NCBI GenBank assembly: GCA_024645155.1
Contig: JAHEGF010000116.1
Location: 1-9,775 of the forward strand
Source of the DNA: Phyllobacteriaceae bacterium
Lineage (GTDB): Bacteria > Pseudomonadota > Alphaproteobacteria > Rhizobiales > Rhizobiaceae
Length of the DNA stretch: 9,775 nucleotides
Reading direction: 5' to 3'
The translations under genes and the position numbers were made by a program. The notes below the pieces were generated by a model. It worked only from the letters and a program-made list of their open reading frames with translations, was not told where the DNA came from and did not search any database. This document shows positions 6,015-9,775 of the stretch, piece after piece (position 1 is the stretch's first letter; each line of letters starts with the position of its first letter).

Positions 6015-7294
6015 TCCTGCTCTTCGTCGTCGTGGTTTTTCTGACCACGGTATTCCTTGGCGTCCCGCTCGTGTGGGCGATATTGCTCACTGCCGTCTTG
6101 CCGATCATCGTATTCGACCTCGGCTACCCGTTGCAGGCGCTCTATCTGAACTTCATCGGTGGCGTTGAACCAAATCATTTCCTCGCCATCCCGCTTTTCA
6201 TTGTCGCAGGCGAGTTGATGAGCAGGGGTGGTGTCGGCCTTCGGATCATCGGATTTGCCCGCGCTGCATTCGGGTTCATGCCAGGTGGCCTCGGCATGGT
6301 CGTCGTCGGCGCGTCGATGATTTTCGGCGGCATATCCGGTTCGGCGATTGCCGACAGCGCCGCCATCGGTTCGGTGATGATAAAAAATATGGCGAAGGAA
6401 GGTTATGACAAGGCATTTGCTGCCGGCCTCGTTGCCGCCGCCGGTACGATCGGCATCATCATCCCGCCATCCATCCCGATGCTCATTTACGGTTTTGTCG
6501 GCAATGTCTCGGTCGCAGACCTGTTTCTGGCCGGCATGGTCCCCGGCATCCTGTTCGGCACGGCATTCATGATCGTCTGTTACTATGTCGGAAAGTCGAC
6601 CGGATGCGATCCCGGCGGACGCACGACAACGGTTGGTGAACTATGGCGCTCGTTTGCCGGAACTGCGCCCGCTCTATTCATGCCGGTCCTGATCCTTGGC
6701 GGCATATTCACAGGCTGGGTGACACCGACCGAAGCCGCGGCACTGGCTGTCGTATACGGTTTGATCGTGACAATATTCGTCTACCGGGACTTCCGGATAG
6801 CCGACCTGCCGAGATTGATGATCGATTCCTTTGTCACCAGTTCGGTCGTCATGGTCGTCATTGGTGCGACGACGGTGCTCGGCTGGCTTATCACCCTTGA
6901 ACAGATGCCGCAGCTCCTTGTCGGCTTTGTCCAGGAGGTTTCAAGCAGCCCCTGGGTGTTTCTGCTTCTCGTCAACATTGTGCTGCTGATCCTCGGCCTT
7001 GTGCTTGATCCTGTGCCGGCTATCCTGCTGACGGCACCGCTTTTCCTGCCGACTGCACAGAGCTTTGGCGTTGATCCCGTGCATCTCGGCGTGATCATGA
7101 CGTGCAACGTCGCCGTCGGCCTGTTTACGCCGCCTGTCGGGGCAACGCTTTACGTTGCTTCGCGGATTTCCGGCGTGGGTGTACTTTCAATCGCACGCAA
7201 AATGGTTCTGTTGTACGCTGCAGCGATCCTGGCACTCATGCTGGTCACCTACATCCCGGCAGTGTCGATGTCGATGGTTTGGCTGGTCAGATAA
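6011..7294 (+). CDS. dctM: TRAP transporter large membrane subunit, DctM family
   Basis: This 427-residue, strongly hydrophobic protein is the transport channel subunit of a Na+ (or H+)-driven TRAP system. Family signatures are all visible: IPLFIVAGELMSRGG (60-74), GGISGSAIADSAAIGSVM (106-123), IGIIIPPSIPMLIYG (147-161), GWVTPTEAAALAVVYG (235-250) and LFTPPVGATLYVAS (371-384). The repeated SGSA/PPS and TPTEAA/TPPVG elements fit the two pseudo-symmetric halves. The start is GTG at 6011, overlapping the dctQ stop as GTGA, with AGGAG 8 nt upstream. The length is typical for a stand-alone DctM, so there is no DctQM fusion. With DctP and DctQ it makes a complete tripartite importer. Confidence 0.96.
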   Translation: MILLFVVVVFLTTVFLGVPLVWAILLTAVLPIIVFDLGYPLQALYLNFIGGVEPNHFLAIPLFIVAGELMSRGGVGLRIIGFARAAFGFMPGGLGMVVVGASMIFGGISGSAIADSAAIGSVMIKNMAKEGYDKAFAAGLVAAAGTIGIIIPPSIPMLIYGFVGNVSVADLFLAGMVPGILFGTAFMIVCYYVGKSTGCDPGGRTTTVGELWRSFAGTAPALFMPVLILGGIFTGWVTPTEAAALAVVYGLIVTIFVYRDFRIADLPRLMIDSFVTSSVVMVVIGATTVLGWLITLEQMPQLLVGFVQEVSSSPWVFLLLVNIVLLILGLVLDPVPAILLTAPLFLPTAQSFGVDPVHLGVIMTCNVAVGLFTPPVGATLYVASRISGVGVLSIARKMVLLYAAAILALMLVTYIPAVSMSMVWLVR

Positions 7295-7311
7295 TTACTG
7301 GAAGGGCGGAC

Positions 7312-7602
7312 ATGTATGCGGTCATTGTGACTTTCAACCTGAAGAGCAATGCGATGGCGGCCTTCCTGCCGCTCATGCTGGCGAACGCGGCAACGTCGCG
7401 GCGCCTTGAAGCCGGATGCCACCAGTTTGACGTCTGCACCGATCCCGCGCGGCCGGACACGGTATTGCTTTACGAACTGTATGCTGACCGCGCCGCGTTC
7501 GATCTTCACCTCGGCTCGGAGCATTTCAGAAAATTCGACCAGGCCGTTGGTCCGATGATTGCCAGCAAGGAAGTCAGTACTTTCCCGGAGGTGAGGCAAT
7601 GA
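7312..7602 (+). CDS. Small ABM-fold protein (antibiotic biosynthesis monooxygenase/YgiN-like)
   Basis: This 96-residue protein matches the dimeric ferredoxin-like ABM family: an opening strand YAVIVTFNLK, the ANAATSRRLEAGCHQFDVC segment (24-42), LLYELYADRAAFDLHLGSEHF (52-72) and a last strand near KEVSTF. Relatives include cofactor-free quinol monooxygenases and many uncharacterised enzymes; rhamnose mutarotase has a related fold. The ATG at 7312 was chosen for its GGAAGGGCGG ribosome binding site and because the fold begins there; the frame is open back to 7102 only inside dctM in another frame. The stop overlaps the next gene by 4 bp. Within an acid-sugar operon it is more likely an accessory enzyme for the imported compound than an antibiotic enzyme. 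I cannot assign a reaction. Confidence 0.85.
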   Translation: MYAVIVTFNLKSNAMAAFLPLMLANAATSRRLEAGCHQFDVCTDPARPDTVLLYELYADRAAFDLHLGSEHFRKFDQAVGPMIASKEVSTFPEVRQ

Positions 7603-8393
7603 ATTGGGAAGTCCATGCGCTGAAATATGCCGACCGCAACAATCGCGTTCGCGGCGACAGTTTCATATTCGATGACAATCATGACGCGCCGCATCCGATC
7701 GACTATTTCATCTGGGTCATCAGGGACGGTGGTAACATCATCGTTGTCGACACCGGTTATGACACCGCGGAAGCCGAACGGCGGCAACGGCCGATAATGC
7801 GCGAACCGGCCGAGGCACTCGCCGGCATCGGCATCCGTGCCGAGGATGTCACCACGGTTGTCATAACACACCTTCACTACGATCATGCCGGCGGTTTCAG
7901 GCAGTTCCCCAATGCGGTGTTTCATATGCAGGCCGCCGAAATGGCTTATGCCACCGGCCCGTGCATGTGCCACGACACCCTGCGCATGCCGTTTACGGCC
8001 GATCACGTTTGCGATGCGGTTCAGCGTGTCTATTCAGGGCGTGTCGTGTTTCATGAGGGTGACGGCGAGATCGCAGACGGCGTGACCGTTCACTGCATCG
8101 GTGGCCATTCGCGCGGATTGCAGGTTGTGCGTGTGCGCACCGAAGCCGGCTGGCTTTGCCTGGCATCCGATGCAACGCATTTCTACGAGAATGTTTTCAC
8201 CGGCAAACCGTTTCCAATCGTCGTTGATCTGCAGGACATGCTGGACGGGTTTGCGCGGCTGCATACACTTGCCAGCGACCGGCGGCTGATCATTCCGGGC
8301 CACGATCCGCTTGTCATGGACCTGTTTGACAGTGCCGGGCCGGACTATGCCCGGCGCCTTGACCGGGGTCCTGCCAGGGAACTTCCGTTTTGA
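7599..8393 (+). CDS. Metallo-beta-lactamase-fold hydrolase (N-acyl homoserine lactonase-like family)
   Basis: This 264-residue MBL-fold protein keeps the full dinuclear metal site: HLHYDH (H91, H93, D95, H96), H170 in IGGHSRG, D191 in ASDATHFYEN and H235 in IPGHDP. IIVVDTGYD (47-55) is the usual beta-strand and loop before it. This arrangement resembles the AiiA-type lactonase branch. No signal peptide is visible, so it is cytoplasmic. The ATG at 7599 overlaps the previous stop, and a strong GGAGGTGA at 7587-7594 lies 4 nt upstream. Between a carboxylate transporter and OtnK/OtnC, the best guess is hydrolysis of a sugar-acid lactone or ester to the free acid. Quorum-signal degradation is possible but less supported by the context. 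Confidence 0.9.
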   Translation: MNWEVHALKYADRNNRVRGDSFIFDDNHDAPHPIDYFIWVIRDGGNIIVVDTGYDTAEAERRQRPIMREPAEALAGIGIRAEDVTTVVITHLHYDHAGGFRQFPNAVFHMQAAEMAYATGPCMCHDTLRMPFTADHVCDAVQRVYSGRVVFHEGDGEIADGVTVHCIGGHSRGLQVVRVRTEAGWLCLASDATHFYENVFTGKPFPIVVDLQDMLDGFARLHTLASDRRLIIPGHDPLVMDLFDSAGPDYARRLDRGPARELPF

Positions 8394-9619
8394 AACTGGG
8401 CGTTGTCGCAGATGATTTTACGGGCGCCTCCGACATTGCACTGACGCTGGCCGAGGGCGGAATGCGGGTGGCGCAATTTGTTGGCATTCCCGTTGGCACG
8501 CATCGCGGCATCGAGGCTGGCGTCATCTCGCTGAAGACGCGCACCGCACCCGCCAGTGACGCCGTTGCGGCGTCTGTGGACGCTTGTGACTGGCTCGTGG
8601 GGCACGGCTGCGAACAGGTCATCTACAAGATTTGCTCGACATTTGATTCAACCGATGACGGCAATATCGGGCCGGTGCTCGAAGCGCTCGCGCAACGGCT
8701 TGGCGAGAACCGCATTGCGGTCTGCCCGGCTTTTCCGGAAAACGGACGAAGTGTCTACCAGGGCCATCTGTTCGTCGGCGATCGCCTGCTCAGTGAAAGC
8801 GGCATGAAGCACCACCCCCTGACGCCGATGCATGACGCCGATCTGCGCCGCGTCCTTGCAAGGCAGACCACCTGGCCGGTCGATCACATGCCGGCCGAGA
8901 TTGTTTTTTCCGGCCGGGCGGCTATCGCTGCCGCAATGCGGGGCCCGCGGGCAATGGTCATCATCGATGCCGTCCGCAATGACGATCTGGTTGAAATCGG
9001 CACCGCATTGCGTGACAGGAAACTGCTGTGCGGCGGCTCCGGCATCGCGCTCGGCCTGCCAGCAAATTTCGGCTGCGTGCCCCGGAAAATCCCGTGGCGC
9101 GGCGCCGACGGGCGGGGCGTTGTCCTGTCCGGTTCGTGCTCGGATGCGACCCGGGCCCAGATCAAGCGCTACTGTGAGCAGGCGCCGCACATCGAAATTT
9201 CAGCAAGGGAGGTGATGGAAAACGCGGTTTCCGCGGCAGGCATTGCCGACCGGGTGATGGCGCAGCCGGAAAAAGCACCAATTGTCTATTCGTCTGCTGA
9301 TCCCGCTGCCGTCAAGGCTGCCCAGAACACCTATGGCCGCGAGACGCTCGCACAGGCCATTGAAACCCTGTTTGCGGATCTGGCGCATGAACTGGAAAGG
9401 CGCGGCGTGACCCGGATCGTGGCTGCGGGCGGGGAAACCTCGGGCGCCGTGGTATCCGGACTGGCCGCGGACACGCTCGATGTCGGCCCGCGGATCGCCG
9501 CCGGCGTGCCGGCGCTGCGCGTCGGCAATCGCAACCTGGCCATTGCACTGAAATCCGGTAACTTCGGGGACGAGGATTTTTTCATGAAGGCACTGGACGT
9601 GCTGGCGGGGCAGGCATGA
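8390..9619 (+). CDS. otnK: Four-carbon acid sugar kinase, 3-oxo-tetronate kinase (OtnK type, formerly DUF1537)
   Basis: This 409-residue kinase should phosphorylate 3-oxo-tetronate at O4 with ATP. The N-terminal substrate domain (about 1-235) starts with GVVADDFTGASDIA, and contains KICSTFDSTDDGNIGPV (80-96) and CPAFPENGRSVYQGHLFVGDRLL (112-134), very close to the OtnK subgroup as I recall it. The C-terminal nucleotide domain (about 243-405) has VLSGSCSDATRAQI, AAGGETSGAVV (345-355) and ALKSGNFGDEDFF (386-398). The start is TTG at 8390, overlapping the previous stop as TTGA, with AGGGA 9 nt upstream; the domain begins right after it. The next gene, an OtnC-like aldolase, overlaps by 4 bp, which is the expected pairing for making dihydroxyacetone phosphate. 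The DUF1537 family call is near certain; OtnK specificity rather than D-threonate kinase is supported by OtnC and by the absence of PdxA2 in the window. Confidence 0.94.
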   Translation: MKLGVVADDFTGASDIALTLAEGGMRVAQFVGIPVGTHRGIEAGVISLKTRTAPASDAVAASVDACDWLVGHGCEQVIYKICSTFDSTDDGNIGPVLEALAQRLGENRIAVCPAFPENGRSVYQGHLFVGDRLLSESGMKHHPLTPMHDADLRRVLARQTTWPVDHMPAEIVFSGRAAIAAAMRGPRAMVIIDAVRNDDLVEIGTALRDRKLLCGGSGIALGLPANFGCVPRKIPWRGADGRGVVLSGSCSDATRAQIKRYCEQAPHIEISAREVMENAVSAAGIADRVMAQPEKAPIVYSSADPAAVKAAQNTYGRETLAQAIETLFADLAHELERRGVTRIVAAGGETSGAVVSGLAADTLDVGPRIAAGVPALRVGNRNLAIALKSGNFGDEDFFMKALDVLAGQA

Positions 9620-9775
9620 GCGAAGAAACGAAAGCACGCGACGCAATCACGCGATGGGCAAAATCGATGTTCGACCGCGGTCTGACCGGTGGGTCATCGG
9701 GCAACATCTCTATGCGGCTGTCAAACGGAAAGCTGCTCGTGACACCGACCGGAAGCTGTCTGGGATTTCTCGATC
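9616..9775 (+). CDS. otnC: Class II aldolase/adducin-family protein, OtnC-like 3-oxo-tetronate 4-phosphate decarboxylase (partial, C-terminus off right edge)
   Basis: Only the first 53 codons are present. They include GLTGGSSGNIS (22-32), the class II aldolase glycine-rich loop, and LVTPTGSCLGFLD (41-53), which fits the OtnC pattern. The metal-binding histidines lie beyond the window. Family members with OtnK cleave CO2 from 3-oxo-tetronate 4-phosphate to yield dihydroxyacetone phosphate. The ATG overlaps the otnK stop by 4 bp (ATGA, 9616-9619), and GGGGCAGG lies just upstream. Other class II aldolases, such as fuculose phosphate aldolase relatives, remain possible from this short piece, but the neighbouring kinase makes OtnC the best call. 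Confidence 0.85.
   Translation, partial: MSEETKARDAITRWAKSMFDRGLTGGSSGNISMRLSNGKLLVTPTGSCLGFLD

Noticed and set aside
6752..6757. Second GTATAC motif as an operator
   Set aside because: It lies inside the dctM coding sequence at VVYG codons, lacks extended symmetry and is far from any promoter.
7102..7311. 70-residue N-terminal extension of the ABM protein
   Set aside because: It is dctM read out of frame; the ABM fold and a good ribosome binding site start at 7312.
1..9775. CRISPR arrays, insertion sequences, tRNA or rRNA genes, phage or defence genes
   Set aside because: I found no regularly spaced repeats, transposase or integrase motifs, tRNA-like cloverleafs or defence-protein signatures; the window is metabolic and transport genes.

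Overview
The window looks like a piece of an alphaproteobacterial chromosome, most likely Hyphomicrobiales (Rhizobiales)-like. I base this on the moderately high GC content, tightly packed operons with 4-bp stop/start overlaps and GTG/TTG starts, a class III cyclase fused to a TolB-like and TPR region, and a DctPQM TRAP transporter next to a GntR/FCD regulator. The genus assignment is inference. No mobile element, CRISPR array, rRNA or tRNA was seen.

Layout. Positions 1-1192 (minus strand) hold the first 397 codons of an adenylate/guanylate-cyclase-like protein that runs off the left edge; it looks unrelated to the rest. A 277-bp gap follows. Positions 1470-4256 (minus strand) form a three-gene operon, in transcription order: an isocitrate/isopropylmalate-dehydrogenase-family enzyme, a Gfo/Idh/MocA oxidoreductase, and a GntR-family FCD regulator. 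A 137-bp AT-rich divergent promoter region (4257-4393) carries a TTGACA box and a GTATAC-centred palindrome. Positions 4394-9775 (plus strand) form a seven-gene operon: TRAP binding protein, DctQ, DctM, an ABM-fold small protein, a metallo-beta-lactamase-fold hydrolase, a four-carbon acid sugar kinase (OtnK type), and the start of a class II aldolase/decarboxylase (OtnC type) that runs off the right edge.

How the genes work together. The kinase and aldolase strongly resemble the OtnK/OtnC pair, which phosphorylates 3-oxo-tetronate and decarboxylates the product to dihydroxyacetone phosphate. The TRAP system would import a carboxylate, plausibly a C4 sugar acid, its lactone or a conjugate. The MBL-fold hydrolase could open a lactone or ester, and one or both divergent dehydrogenases could oxidise the acid to the 3-oxo form. 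The GntR/FCD protein probably controls both arms from the shared promoter, with the ligand relieving repression. The usual partners of OtnK/OtnC (LtnD or DenD dehydrogenase and OtnI isomerase) are not in the window; they may lie downstream or be replaced by the enzymes seen here. That unusual enzyme set is the main point of interest. Substrate identity cannot be read from the sequence.
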